A stretch of 64,000 nucleotides of DNA from Microcebus murinus (Eukaryota > Chordata > Mammalia > Primates > Cheirogaleidae), in assembly GCF_040939455.1 (NCBI RefSeq), contig NC_134113.1, positions 18,462,501 through 18,526,500 on the forward strand, in the 5' to 3' direction. Below the pieces are notes generated by a model, which saw only the letters and a list, made by a program, of their open reading frames with translations, did no database searches and was not told the DNA's origin. The stretch's first letter is position 1. Every line of letters begins with the position of its first letter. The position numbers were made by a program, and so were the translations under genes. Shown piece by piece: positions 23,428-34,755 of this stretch.

Positions 23428-23457
23428 TTTTGTTTGTTTGTTTGTTTGTTTGTTTGT
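23428..23457. repeat. (TTTG)n microsatellite
   Basis: About seven TTTG units. Confidence 0.95.
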
Positions 23458-23469
23458 CACTTTGTTTTG

Positions 23470-24060
23470 TTTTTGGCTGCCCAGCATCTGGGTACCCTTC
23501 CCTTGGGTATTCTTAAGCATTTTGGTAGAAAGCAGAGCCTATGTTCTAGTATAAAAGCAAGTGAGGCCAGATACTCACTTTCCTGGCCTCCCCTGCATCT
23601 GTATCTCAACCAATCTGAACTGTCACCTCACATGTGGACCTGATGGCTAGCAGCATAAAGAAGCAGGGGCAGTGGAGAATCTGTTTGGGTCCCAATGGCA
23701 GCTGGGATGAACAGGTTCCAGGCAGTGGCACCTTCAGCATCAGCAGGACATCCAATGTCTCATCCTGGAGATGGTGTCAGTATAAACGGTGGTACCCAGA
23801 GATGAGATGCAGTCGTGGTTGCAGCCTCATCCAGCTATTGCGAGGGGTGGCTTTAGCTATAGTTTTGACTGCTCTCAGCCTCACCTTTTCTAGCCCATTT
23901 TCTGATCCTAGAATGAGCCTTTTCAGTAATTCTTTGAACTACCAAAAGCTCCTTCTGTGAGTCTCTTTTTAAATTAAATTGATGAAAGTTTATATTGCTT
24001 GCAACTGAGAGTTCTGACTGATAAAGCCATCCTTTTTTTCCATGTCTACATCAGTTAGCA
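23470..24060. other. Intergenic DNA, probable unnamed old repeat
   Basis: No real coding region; the end phrase CAACTGAGAGTTCTGACTGA (24003-24022) recalls the terminus of a common old dispersed repeat that I cannot name. Confidence 0.35.
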
Positions 24061-24094
24061 GTTTACAAATCACCTTAATATAACCTTTTTGCTC

Positions 24095-24185
24095 CTGCGA
24101 CACCCCTGCAAAGTGTGTTTTTATGCCCACTTACCAGGTGGAGAGACTGAGGCTAAGTGAGGTTAAACAATCTCTTTGAGTCAAA
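24095..24185 (-). repeat. MIR SINE fragment
   Basis: Antisense MIR: TTATGCCCACTTACCAGGTG, GAGACTGAGGCTAAGTGAGG. Confidence 0.6.
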
Positions 24186-24234
24186 ACTGGACTCTCTTTT
24201 GATAAAATAGAGAACCTCTTTTTACTACGTCAAG

Positions 24235-24780
24235 CAGGCAAACATCCTTTTACAACACCATGCTCACTGGTTTTTATAAATTAAACAAATCGCACCTCTC
24301 TTTAAAGCCAGCAGACAATGGGCGCTCTGTTAATGCTTACCAGCATCTTGTCATTTTTTGCCTCCTTTATTCCCGTCCAGGTGGCTTTATTTTTGTATTT
24401 GAAAATGTCATTGACACGTCATTAGCAATGCACTGTTACCTGACAGTAGGAAGAAGTGTCCCCAGGCCATATGGCTGAGTTTAATCTACATGGTCACGGT
24501 GTAATCCCGTTGAAATGGCTTCCCTTTGCAATCAAAACCGAATTTCACACTTTACCAAGATGGGGGCAGCTCTTGTCTTCCAGGGAGTAATATAGATCTC
24601 CCCAGGCAGCCAACGCCAATGGAAATGGCTTTCTTCTCTGGCCAGCAGCAGGTGGGGGGCAGGGCTGGGAGGTCAGCACAAATGGGAAGAGGCTGGAAAA
24701 GAGAAGCAAGACCACTTTGGGAATCAGAGTCCAAAGTAATCTTCCACATTCGCCTCCAACAGATTACCACTGGGGACATA
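24235..24780. promoter_or_regulatory. Candidate conserved non-coding element (enhancer-like)
   Basis: Repeat-free stretch with several motif-like words: TTTTTATAAATTAAAC, GTTAATGC, TCATTGACACGTCATTAGCA (24407-24426), GGCCATATGGC (CATATG E-box) and AACGCCAATGG. CpG is retained at several sites. Position is 13 kb beyond the ASCL1 polyadenylation site. Function and conservation are inferred, not tested. Confidence 0.4.
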
Positions 24781-25569
24781 CAACTCCTGTAACTTGGAAG
24801 AAGTAAATTCAGAATATAAGTCACCTTTATGGAATTGGAGGTTTTATCTTATCTACAGCTGTCATTTCTGAAGTTATCTATCTGCTTTACCTACAGAAAG
24901 GCTAAAATTAAACACTATTGTCCAGAAACTGGTCTTATATCAGAGCCACCTAAATCATCAGAATCTATAGGAATATGTACTTTAAACAAACCTTCACTCA
25001 TTTAATATAATGCAGCAGATCTTAGTCCAGTGCATGACAACCACTGGTGTAAATAAATAAGAAAAAACAAAAAAACTCGACTCTCACTAGTGATGTAAGA
25101 TAAGCAGAATGAAAGAATGAGATATAACTTTTTAAAAAATTTACCAATTGGTAAAATTGTTTGTTTAAAATACAATACTACTCAGTGAGGCTGTGAGGAA
25201 GTTGATACTCATATTACTTCTGGGGAAATCATAACTGATGGAACCTTTCTGAAGGCAATTAAGAGATAAGAATCCAAAAGCCTTCAAAAAAAGCACATTT
25301 CCTTTGACAAAGCAATTTTCCTTCTGTAGATCTGTCCCGAGGACATAATCATGGATATGTGTAATTGTTTGGTTATAAAATTTTTCCTCATAGGATTTAT
25401 TTACAAATTGCAACAAATAAAAAATAAAAAGAGAGAATCCTCTCTGTGTAAAAATACGCAGATTGGTTTTTGTCTATTTAATCAACATTTAAAATTATGT
25501 TGTAGAAGACTAAGGATTCAGATACATGTAACTACTAGATTTTTGAATCTCTGTCTTATGGGGTAACAA

Positions 25570-25660
25570 ACTGTAAGAGCAGGGACTGTGCTGATCTTTT
25601 TCACTGCTATATCCTGAAGGCCTACAACAGGGCCTGGGAAAACATTTGTTGAATTAATAC
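25570..25660 (+). repeat. L2 LINE 3' end
   Basis: TGTAAGAGCAGGGACTGTGC, CACTGCTATATCCTGAAGGC and ACATTTGTTGAATTAATA match the L2 terminus. Confidence 0.8.
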
Positions 25661-25794
25661 CTACACCAATGTTCATATTGTATAGAAAAGTCAAGGATCT
25701 GATGCTATTTTATAAAAAAGTGTAGATAATTAGAAGTCGATTGGTTTCCTCTGGTTGACAGAATTGTAGGTAAAAGCTATTGTCTTCTTTTTAC

Positions 25795-25985
25795 TTATGT
25801 ATAATATACCACAGATATATTTCCATGTTAGTAAACATAAACCTACATCACCATTTTAAACTCTGCACAATAGTATGCCATTATATGAGCTTACAAATAT
25901 TTATTTGAACCATTATTTAACATTAAAGTTTTAGGTTGTTTCAGATTTTTCAACATAATTTTTTTTTAAGGGCTACAACAAACAC
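25795..25985. repeat. Possible old L1 3' UTR-like fragment
   Basis: TATACCACAGATATATTTCC, GCACAATAGTATGCCATTAT and ATTTGAACCATTATTTAACA resemble ancient L1M 3' sequence. Confidence 0.4.
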
Positions 25986-25999
25986 CCCGGGCTTATGTG

Positions 26000-27540
26000 T
26001 ATTTTGAACTTGTCTGATTTTTTTTTCCTTAGAAAAAAAGGCTCCAGAGTTAGAATTAGCATGTCTATTTTCATCTGTAGACGATCTCTGGCAAAAAATT
26101 TAGCTGTTCATTGGAATGTATACTCTATTTAGATGACACAAAATAACCCCCTCCCCCAATTGGAATGTCCCAGTGAAGTAGGGACAATCCTGAGAATGGG
26201 GAGATGGCTATAAAGGAGGCCTCTTCTTGGGTACTCCTCCAAAAAAAAATTACGTAGACAAAGAACATGCCCTGTGGACATGGTCTGAACGCTACAGCTG
26301 GACTGGCCCAGCCTGGTCTTCCTGCCAGGGCTGAGACATTTGGTCATTCTATTTTTTCATGTATTTTCAAGGGAAAAGATTTCATCATTAGTTTACATAA
26401 ACCACCACTGGCTACATCACCATGATTATAAAAATGCTCCAGTTTTCATTTTAACAGTCCTATGTTACGTGCTCGTGTGGACATGTGTGGGTTGCTCATA
26501 AGACCGGCTTATGTTTCAAATGTTACTGAATTCTGAACATATTCAATGTAATATTTTCATAAAATATCTACAAAGTAGACCTTGTGTTTATACCCCTCCT
26601 TTATTTTTGGCCAGCAGTCCATGAAGCAATGACTATATGTCAAGGACAGAATCTGTCTTCTGGAAGATGAAGAAGGTTGCTCAGAGAAAGACAAAAAACA
26701 GCAAACATGGGAGAGCCATAGAAGGACATGCTTAGGATCATCTCTGCTCTCCAGGTACCAAAACATCACATAGGCATCAGTGAAAAAATAGTGACAGAGA
26801 AGCTGATGGACTTTGGCCGAATTATTAAACAATCCTGGAATTATAAATAGTAGCTTTTCTTGTTTTTGTCTCTATTTTTTTAATTGGTGCTTTCAAGCAC
26901 CAAATTGGAAGAGCTAATCAGTGGATAGAATCAGAGAGAGGTGGCGATAGCAGTATTAGAGGTTTGGGAAGTGAAACAAATTTGAATGATCTCACCAGTG
27001 TCCTGTGCGATGGGAATGACGGCAGTCCCTTGAATTTCTATGAATGGTTTTCTGAACATTTTCCTTCTAAGGCCTGAGGAAGTGACCAAAGTTCTGAATC
27101 ATCCAGAAAGCTGAGAGGATAAGGCTCCTGGGAGGGAATCATAGCAACCAATTCTAACTTCCAGTGCTTGGGAGGAATCCTAGCAAAGCAGTCACTTCAT
27201 TTGTGGCTCCATTTTTCTCTTTCACAAAATGGGCTGACAATCTCCTACCTGCTTCACCAGGGAGGAGTAACAGCCAAATCATTATGCTCCTATTAGAAGA
27301 TGATGGCTCACTTCTTGGAGGCTCTGAAACTCTTCCACACCACTAGACAGTCTCCCTAAGACCTGAGAACATGGTCTCTGCCTCACCTCATATCATCCTG
27401 GTGTGTGAAGACCAAAGAACAACAGCATACACAATTCCCTAACAACTTCAGCTACAATACCAGCATTTTTGTTTTAGAGATGTAACCACATACAAGGCAC
27501 ATATTTCCTGATACACACAAATAAAAGACTAATGCCTATT
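26000..27540. other. Intergenic DNA without recognised gene
   Basis: No coding region seen. A compact inverted repeat lies at 26884-26903 (arms TTGGTGCT and AGCACCAA around a TTCA loop). Confidence 0.45.
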
Positions 27541-27544
27541 TCAT

Positions 27545-27710
27545 TTTCAACTGAATTTTCTTGAGTATCTACTATGTGCCAGATACCATGGTAGGCATTT
27601 TTGCATATTTTATCTTATTCTACCATCATCATTTCCCAGCAAGTAGTTATTATTATCTTCACTTATGCAGATGAGGAAAGAAACGAAGGTTCAATTGCCT
27701 AGCTAACTGA
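27545..27710 (-). repeat. MIR SINE
   Basis: Antisense MIR nearly complete: TTGAGTATCTACTATGTGCC, ATTATTATCTTCACTTATGC, GATGAGGAAAGAAACGAAGG. Confidence 0.85.
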
Positions 27711-28009
27711 TGGTACATCAAGCAGCCCAACCAAAATCAAATATCTTCCAGAACAAAATAATGTTCAAAGAAAACCAGAAAGACCTTTCTAAGGAATCCT
27801 TTCCTTCTTCCTTTCCTTACTTTCTCCCTTCCTTCTGTAAGTTTGTGAGTGTCAAGCCTGTGCCAGATACTGTTCTTAAAATGAAGAATTTTCTTCCTAA
27901 CATAAGGAAGATGGCAAAGGACGGGCTCAGTGATTGGTAATGCTTTCAAAAGCAAGCAAGCATAGAATTGGTCTCTGGATCTTACTGGACAAACTAAGGG
28001 CTTGCATTG

Positions 28010-28225
28010 TGGTGGAAAGGGCATGAAATTTGGAGTCAGGCAAATCTGACTTCCAATCCTCTCTGCCACTACCTAGCTAGGTGAGCACGGAAGGAAGGGC
28101 CATATATCCTCTCCAAGACTCTCAGTTTCTTCACCCGTAAGGTCAATATAATATAATTATACAGCACCTTAAAGGATTGTTCTGATCATTAACAAAATAA
28201 GGTGCTTTACACTTGAAAAATGCTC
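28010..28225 (+). repeat. MIR SINE, near full length
   Basis: GTGGAAAGGGCATGAAATTT, GGAGTCAGGCAAATCTGACT, CACTACCTAGCTAGGTGAGC, CTCTCAGTTTCTTCACCCGT and AAAATGCTCAATAAA are in MIR sense order. Confidence 0.88.
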
Positions 28226-28429
28226 AATAAACAAGAAATAGTGGTGTAGCCATGTGTATATATTTTAATGATTTCCATGTAGGCAAAGGTCCTGCCAAAC
28301 TGCCTCTGTCTGGGAGGTCTATCCGTCTGCCCATCTGCAGGACTATCTTGTTTGACCTCTCCCAGGCATCCAACGCTAAGTCTTAGGAAGCAGGGGTTGG
28401 GGGCATCTCTGTGCATGAGGACGTTGCAG

Positions 28430-28890
28430 AAATGGCACTGAGGCAGACTCCATCTCCTTTGGCTTGCAAATCCCTGCTCCTTTGGCTGGCAGGCACTTCA
28501 CGGGGTGGAGGGCCAATTCGCCATGGCGGTTTGTATCTGCAGCAGGCCTGACAGGCTGGGAGAGGAAGGCGTTAATGTTTTCTGACAGGCGACCCCTAAT
28601 TGTGGGAGCTTTTCTTCTCGGCCTTTCTGTGAAATTCTGACTTAGGCGAGCAGCATAACCAAGTGGTCAGGCATTGAGCCTGGCTTGCACTACACTCAGC
28701 TGGGGAGGGGGGTGCTGGAGGTGGGGGGCGCGCTGGCCCCGCATTATTCATGAAGACTTTCAGCTGTTTTTGTCTTTTAACTAACCTTTGAGTTTGATCA
28801 GAAGGCTGGCCGGCCTCCCTTTCGCCAAAGGCCCTGCTGGCACCTGGACAATGGAGACAGACTGTTTTTCCTAGTAAAGAGATAGCCGGG
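28430..28890. promoter_or_regulatory. Candidate conserved non-coding element 3' of ASCL1
   Basis: Repeat-free and GC-rich. It contains CCAATTCGCCATGGCGG (about 28513), GGCGTTAATG, ACCCCTAATTGTGGG (homeodomain-type TAATTG), CATTATTCATGAAG and AACCTTTGAGTTTGATC (a TCF/LEF-like CTTTGA). It sits 6 kb past the ASCL1 polyadenylation site and just before an orphan CpG island. Regulatory role is inferred from composition only. Confidence 0.45.
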
Positions 28891-29369
28891 GAGCCCACGG
28901 GCTGTGTACTGGGGGGAGGGCTGGGGGAAGGACATGCCAGCTTTACTTCTGTCTCCTCTTTGGGAGAGGGGTGGTTATTGATAGAATTTCCAACTCCTTA
29001 ACACAAGCAGCCGCCCTCTCTGACTGCTGCCTCTCCGGCTCAACAACTTCATCCAGACAAACGCACACAGTGGGCTGGTTTTCTGACTTTCTAATGCCAC
29101 ATTCTCTGTCCCCAGCAATATCGTTCTTCCCTTTCTCCCACCTGCCCTCCCTCCTTGCAAAGGGCCCTTTGGCTGGAGTAGGGCACTAAGCTAAAAGTGT
29201 TTTGTTTTTTGTTCTTTCTTAATTAATGACGGTGAAAAGGAAAGAGCAAATGAGTGAAGAAAGGAGAGGGGAAGAAAGAAGAAAAGGAAGAAAGAGAAGT
29301 AAGGGAGGAGAGAGGAAAGTGGCTCGGACGGCAGACTGAGAAAGACTCAAAGAAAGGCAGGCAGAAGTG

Positions 29370-30330
29370 GTTTGGTTCAGAGAGGACGTGGAGGGCGGGA
29401 CCCAGCCCGGGTCCAGTCGGGAGAAGGCGGTGCGGGGCAGCGCCCCAGCTCAGCGGAGCTGCGTCCCGGGCGGCGGGGCAGCGGGCAGCCGGGAAGGGAG
29501 GCGCTCTCTAAGTGCTCTCGCTTTTGGCAGGTGCGGAGCTTTTGTCCCCTGCATCCACTTCCTGCTTCGACAGCCCGGACCCAAGGCCCAGTCCTCTCCA
29601 GCGTACTTTGCAGAAAGTGACTCCCTTCAAGGAGCGTGGGTTGGCGGCTTTCCCCCATCTCATCCCCAAAATAGCCCTGGTAGCCAGCGCATCAAAAGCA
29701 GCTTTGTGAGCGGCCGCCCGCTGGCTGCCTGGAGGGGGGCGCACGCGGGACATTCTGGGAGCGCGTCCCACTCCTCTCTCCAGCCTCTCTCTGTGCGCTC
29801 TCTTATTTGTTCTCCTCGCCACATCTCTGCGCTCCTGCACTCTCTCTTTCCCCCTCTTGTTTTGCTCTGCTTGTTTCTTCATCTCTCCCCCCTGTCTTCC
29901 TCCTCCTCCCCACCTCCGCAATCTAGCCTCGATTTTCTCTTCCTCTTCTCTCGTCTCCCACCTTCCTTCCCTTCTCTCTTCCAATCTCTCTCCTTTTTCT
30001 TTTCCTCTCTCCTGTCTCCCTTCCTCCATCTCTCTCTCATCTCCTACCTGTTCTTTTCTTTCACACCTTTATGCTCCAGGCCTGTCCCCACGCCTCCTCT
30101 CCTCCCCCCGCCATCCCCGCCCCCGCGTCAGGTAGCTGGGCTAGCATTGCGAGTCCCCGGCGCGCGCAGCTGACAGCGGACGCATGCCTGCAGCCAATCA
30201 CCGCCCGGATGCGCTGCAGCTTGAATAAATCATTAAGCCTGACACCCGCTCAGGGCCTGCGCTCCGAGCTGCAACTTGCTTCCTGCCATTAACCTACACA
30301 CCCTCTTTTGTAACAACCTAATCTTGCATA
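29370..30330. promoter_or_regulatory. Orphan CpG island with pyrimidine-rich centre
   Basis: CpG-dense from about 29380 to 29780 (GCGGGACCCAGCCCGGGTCC, CCCGGGCGGCGGGGCAGCGG) and again at 30105-30260 (CCCCGGCGCGCGCAGCTGAC). Between them is a 270-bp CT-rich tract. The right part has a CCAAT box in the word GCAGCCAATCACCG (30190-30203). No recognisable gene starts here. The overlapping open frames (up to 268 codons) are proline/serine-rich or arginine-rich composition products. It may be a promoter of an unannotated non-coding transcript or a CpG-rich distal element of ASCL1. Confidence 0.6.
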
Positions 30331-30399
30331 CAGAGGAAGCAGGAGTATAACTTCGACCTGCGCTAGAGCCAAGCCGTTGGCTTTCACAGGGGGGAGGGG

Positions 30400-31690
30400 G
30401 GGGAAGAACTTTAGTGTTATGGAACCCACTTCTGTGTGTCCTTACCTTTGACTCCGGATAGCCTGGAGTTTCTGGGGAAGTCCGAAAAGGATCATTTCTT
30501 GGCTCAAGAGTGAAGAAAGGGAGAAAGAAGTTCAGAGACTTTTCAGAAATAAGTAAAGGATTGCCGAGATTTAGTACACCAGCGAAGCATACTTAGTGTT
30601 TGTAAAAGAGGTTGCAATAAGCCATGCTTCCTGGAGAGCTCCTATCTCTAAGGTACAAATTAAGACAATTAAGTTCTAGAAATGTTGATTAAATTTAATC
30701 ATTTGTCCCTCCTCTTTTAAATGAGTGCATAAATGGTCAAGTGAATGAACCTGTGAAAGAAAGTGTACTAGCTTCCCAACAGCAAGAACACCTTTGTTTA
30801 TCTTAATGGCAAGTCCTCAGCACCATCCCTCTACCTGGTTCATAAAGATCATGAGAGGCAAATATCTCTTGCACTGATATAATCATTGGTAGCTCTAAAG
30901 CCCTTTCGTTTTCTATTCATCTGGTGATGCAAAGGGAGGTGTTGTTACCTGCATTTTCCAGAAGAGAAAACTGTAATTGACTTTTTTTTTTTGGGGGGGG
31001 GACTTTCAGGTAATTCATTCTTGGCTCAAAAAGACAGTGATTTTCTAAAGTTAGATGTTGCATAGAGTTAGGTTCACCTCTATGCTACAAAGTTTCTTAC
31101 TGATACCCCTAGGAGTCCCTGAAAATTTTACATAAAACTAGTATATCCTGTGGGAAATGGCCAATGTACCACTCAGGGTTGGCAACAGCCAGTGGCACCA
31201 GGGTAAATGAACAAAGTTTAACAGAGAGACAGAGATGTGGGTGGGGCTTATGGGAACCAAAATGATGCAGCACCCAGAGACTAGTAACAAGGGAGAGCTA
31301 TTACCACCTTTGAGCCTGAAGGGTCAATAGGAGGAAGCTGTTACTGGACCTCAACAAGAGTTGTAGCTGTGGGAAAGGAGACTCCTGACAAGAGTCTGTG
31401 GCCTTAGACCAAGGAGCAGAGCCACCGCCAAAGCAACTGAGCCCAGGCAGGGAGAAAGCAGGGATATAAACACCCAACCTATTTCTTCTCCCACCTTGTA
31501 CTCTTGTGCTGGTGCCACCCACTGGCCAAACCCAACACAAAGCCAGAAATCATGGCAGCTCTAGTCATGAAATCCACAAAGATCAGTCTCCTGAGATTCA
31601 GAAAAGAGCAGAGAAAGGTGGCAAGTGCATCTGGAGGGAAAAAGAAGAATAAGTAACACAGCTATGGATGGAACAGAGCAGACTAACAAT
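30400..31690. other. Intergenic DNA, nothing recognised
   Basis: No gene. Holds a T/G homopolymer junction (T11 then G9) at about 30981-31002. Confidence 0.45.
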
Positions 31691-31985
31691 TTGTCCATTT
31701 GGTCAGCAAATACCTATCTTTCTAGGGGTGGGGGAGATAACAGTGAACAAGACAGGTAAGGTCTCTGTCTTCAGGGAGTTTGCCATCTAGTGGGGGGCAA
31801 TTGATAACAATCATATAAACAAACAAAGATATGCGGTTTTGAGATAATGGTGAATGTCAGGAAGGAAAAACAGGATAATAGGTGGAGACTGATTGTGGCA
31901 GATGGAGAGCTGCTGTGGATAGGGTGGTCGGGGAAAGCTTCTCAGAGGAGGTGGCATTGGGGTGCCTTGAGGTAAGGAACCTGGA
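31690..31985 (-). repeat. L2 LINE 3' end
   Basis: The plus strand reads as the antisense L2 terminus: ATAACAGTGAACAAGACAGG, TCTTCAGGGAGTTTGCCATC, TTCTCAGAGGAGGTGGCATT. Confidence 0.8.
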
Positions 31986-32759
31986 CTCCCAAGGAAGGTC
32001 TACCTTGATTCCACATCTACTCCCAGACTTGATTCTATGTGCTTTGTGGGTAGGAATCAAGTCTGGGCTATGATTTAAATGCATCTGACTAGTCCTCTGG
32101 AAAATGAGAGACAGAACTGGAAGATGAGAATAGCGACAACAGTGGGCACTAACATTTGCATACAGCTTGTAATCTCTGACATAGGTCTTTTGCTAACTTC
32201 ATTACATTTTTTTTTTAGCTAGCTGTTGTGGGTACCAAGGAACTGAGCTGTTAGCTCTGCATTGGGTCATCCCCAGCCTGCAAGAACAGCAACGTGGAAA
32301 TGCACATTCTAGCCCTCTCTCTTGGGGCATCTCAGCCCTACTCCTTTGAAGGTCTATGCAGCTGCAGAACGGTTTCTTCTTTCTTCCTTGGTGGATCTGC
32401 CTCATATGAACTTGAGATAGATTCTTCTTCATACGTACCCTCCTACTTTCAATTGAAAAATTTAAAACGTCCGTGTCAGGGAGGTGAAACGCGTGCCCCA
32501 AGTAGCCCTCTCTCAGCCTCTGATAATACGTGCATACAACAACTCTGCAGCCAACGGCGGGCCCGTATTTTCTTTCTCTCCCGCACTCAATGCTCCTCCA
32601 GGTCGATAGCAGGCATGTCTCCAGTCTTAACTCGGTGGTCTCCAGGCCACTTTTTTGAATAGGTAAGATTTCTCAGTCAATAAAGTCAATGCCAGTTTTC
32701 TTTCCCAGCATCCTCCTCCATCAAAAAAGAAAAAAAAAAAAAAAGTGAGGTGGGGACCA

Positions 32760-33790
32760 AGACGGGGGAGGCTGCGATTGCCAGCCTCTGGGGTCTACAT
32801 TTTGTATTTCGCTGACAGCCCAGGGCCGCTGCAAAGCCCGCCGCGCAGCCAATGGGCAGCGGTGATTTATGGAGCTGACTAACGCCGGCTGAATGCGGCC
32901 TGTCAGGGCGCCGTGAAAGGCTCCCTTCCCCGCACAAGCCCCGGCTTTGTGTTGCTAAGCGATTAGAGCAGATGTAATGAGATTTTGCCCAATCCTCGCT
33001 TTGCCCTTTCCTAGCTTCTGCAAAATTGTGTGTGTTTTTGTGAATTTTTCCAGTTTGCCTTCGCGTTGTGGCAAACAACAGCTAACTTTGCCTCGACTTT
33101 AACAAGACTGGCTATTTCCCATTCAGAAGGGAGTGAAAGAACACCTGTCCCCACAGGAGAAGGAAAAAAAAAATCCCCTTTGTGGGGGCCGAAACATTAT
33201 CCTAATGTTATATTCATAGCCATAAATGACTTGCTACACTTTCTTTGCATACCTTATCTGGAAAGTTGCAAAGGAGCTAAATTAAACCAAAGAGAGATGG
33301 GGGCGGGGTGGGGTGGGGGGGACGCCTAGCCCCGGTCCTCCAAATGAGAAGATAAAAATAAAAGCAGGCATCACAAAAGCATTACTCCTCTCAAGTAAGC
33401 TCTAAATTGGCCCACTGCTGGCAGAAAGTCCGATTATTTATGGCGATGAGGAATTTACTGATTTTTTTCCCTTAATTACGTTCATCTCTTTGAAAGGGAC
33501 TGAAGCCTCAATGTGCATTCTATAGAGGGTCATTTAACAAAATGACATCAGACGCTGTGGCGTGCTCCGCGCATCGCGGCTTTAAAAAATGATTATTCTG
33601 TGCCACTAAATGGTATAGATGTACCAACACAGACTAGATTTTTAACTCTGGAAGACGTGCTGGCTACCCGTTCTTTGTTGGGTTTTGTAAGATGCATTTT
33701 GCGCTCGGCTTTCCGCTTGGCTGGAGACACGCAAACTGAATCTGCAAGTAATGCAGGCGGCGAGCGAGGAGCCGGCGAGAGGCCGAGTAG
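32760..33790. promoter_or_regulatory. Candidate ASCL1 3' enhancer block
   Basis: About 1 kb of repeat-free DNA starting 0.8-1.8 kb beyond the ASCL1 polyadenylation site. It is dense in motif-like sequence: GCAGCCAATGGGC, GGTGATTTATGG (about 32860), GCTAAGCGATTAGAGCAG, GATTATTTATGGCG (33431-33444), CCCTTAATTACG, CTTTGAAAGG and GTCATTTAAC. Retained CpGs in an AT-rich background and homeodomain-type cores suggest purifying selection. It includes a strong G-quadruplex motif at 33299-33321. An enhancer is the best reading; an unannotated non-coding exon is not excluded. Confidence 0.5.
33299..33321 (+). other. G-quadruplex motif
   Basis: Four G-runs of four to seven (GGGGG, GGGG, GGGG, GGGGGGG) separated by single C or T loops; a minimal-loop G4 pattern in the plus strand. 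Confidence 0.85.
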
Positions 33791-34589
33791 GATTCTAATC
33801 ACGTCTTTGCTAACTGACAAGAAGCAAGCCAGCCAAAAACCCACCAATTTCTTTTTGAATCTTGGTAATTGGGTACTTTTACACGCAGCTCACGCTATTC
33901 GGATAGAGTCACAAGCTTAGATAGGCCAGTGTCTCAAAGCGACCACACATTTCTAATGCGTTTATTTGTTAAAATCTAGCTCCTTCTGGAAGGAATTTAT
34001 ATCATACATACCTTTTACTTAAAAATCAACATGGAAAGTGTGTGTATTGGGGGAAAGGAGGAGAAACTGTGTGCCTGGAAGCGAAGGAAGAGGAACATAT
34101 TCTCCAGGGAGAGCTGCTATGTGCAGAGGGCTGCCTCCCCAGCCCCCAAATTTCCACCCATGATTTCACCCAGCCCTCCCTTAGTTTCACGAGGAGACAC
34201 TCAGAATAGGGGTGTGGGTTGGAAAGTGGGGTGGAAGACCCTCTCTTTCCAGTTCACTTTTTGGGGGATTTTTAAATGTTCAGTTCTTTTATCAAAGTAT
34301 GATACAGCTATTAACCACCACCTATTCTCTCATGCATATGTATATTTGCAAGATAGAACGGGAAGAAAGCAGTACATTTTCTACATTCATCACTAAGTCA
34401 CTACTTGGGTAGGACTGGCTACAGCGCTTATCTTTGTCATTCCTGCCACTTAGCGTGTTTTGCACCACCCTCTTCGCCCCCCACCCACCCCTTTGCTTTG
34501 GCATTTCAATAACTTGTCCAGGGGCATCAGAGTCAAAGAAAGCTTAGAGGCAGCTGATTATTTTCATTTTGAAAAAAGGAAAAAAAAGT

Positions 34590-34595
34590 TTTATT
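34590..34595 (-). terminator. ASCL1: ASCL1 polyadenylation signal AATAAA
   Basis: Canonical AATAAA on the minus strand, preceded by TAGTTTCGT and followed by ACTTTTTTTCC; cleavage is expected 15-30 bases further, near 34565-34575. Confidence 0.9.
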
Positions 34596-34748
34596 ACGAA
34601 ACTAGCTTGTATAAAACAGGGTTATACATATTTTTGTAAGTTTGTAATAAAACAGTAAGAAAAAAAAGGCAGTGATAGAAATTTCCAAAAGGCAACCCAT
34701 CAAAACCAACTGGCTGCCACTTTGTGTTTGGACAGTAGCTGCATAAAC

Positions 34749-34755
34749 TTTGTTC
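34749..34755 (-). promoter_or_regulatory. Candidate miR-375 seed match in ASCL1 3' UTR
   Basis: GAACAAA on the transcript strand, within AAGAAGAACAAAGTTTATG. The heptamer pairs with the miR-375 seed. The human 3' UTR carries the same word from memory. Use of the site is not shown by sequence alone. Confidence 0.5.

Noticed and set aside
29367..30173. A 268-codon open frame in the 29.4-30.2 kb CpG island, plus overlapping frames on both strands
   Set aside because: The product is a low-complexity Ser/Pro/Leu string from a CT tract, with no recognisable domain; competing frames on both strands are equally open.
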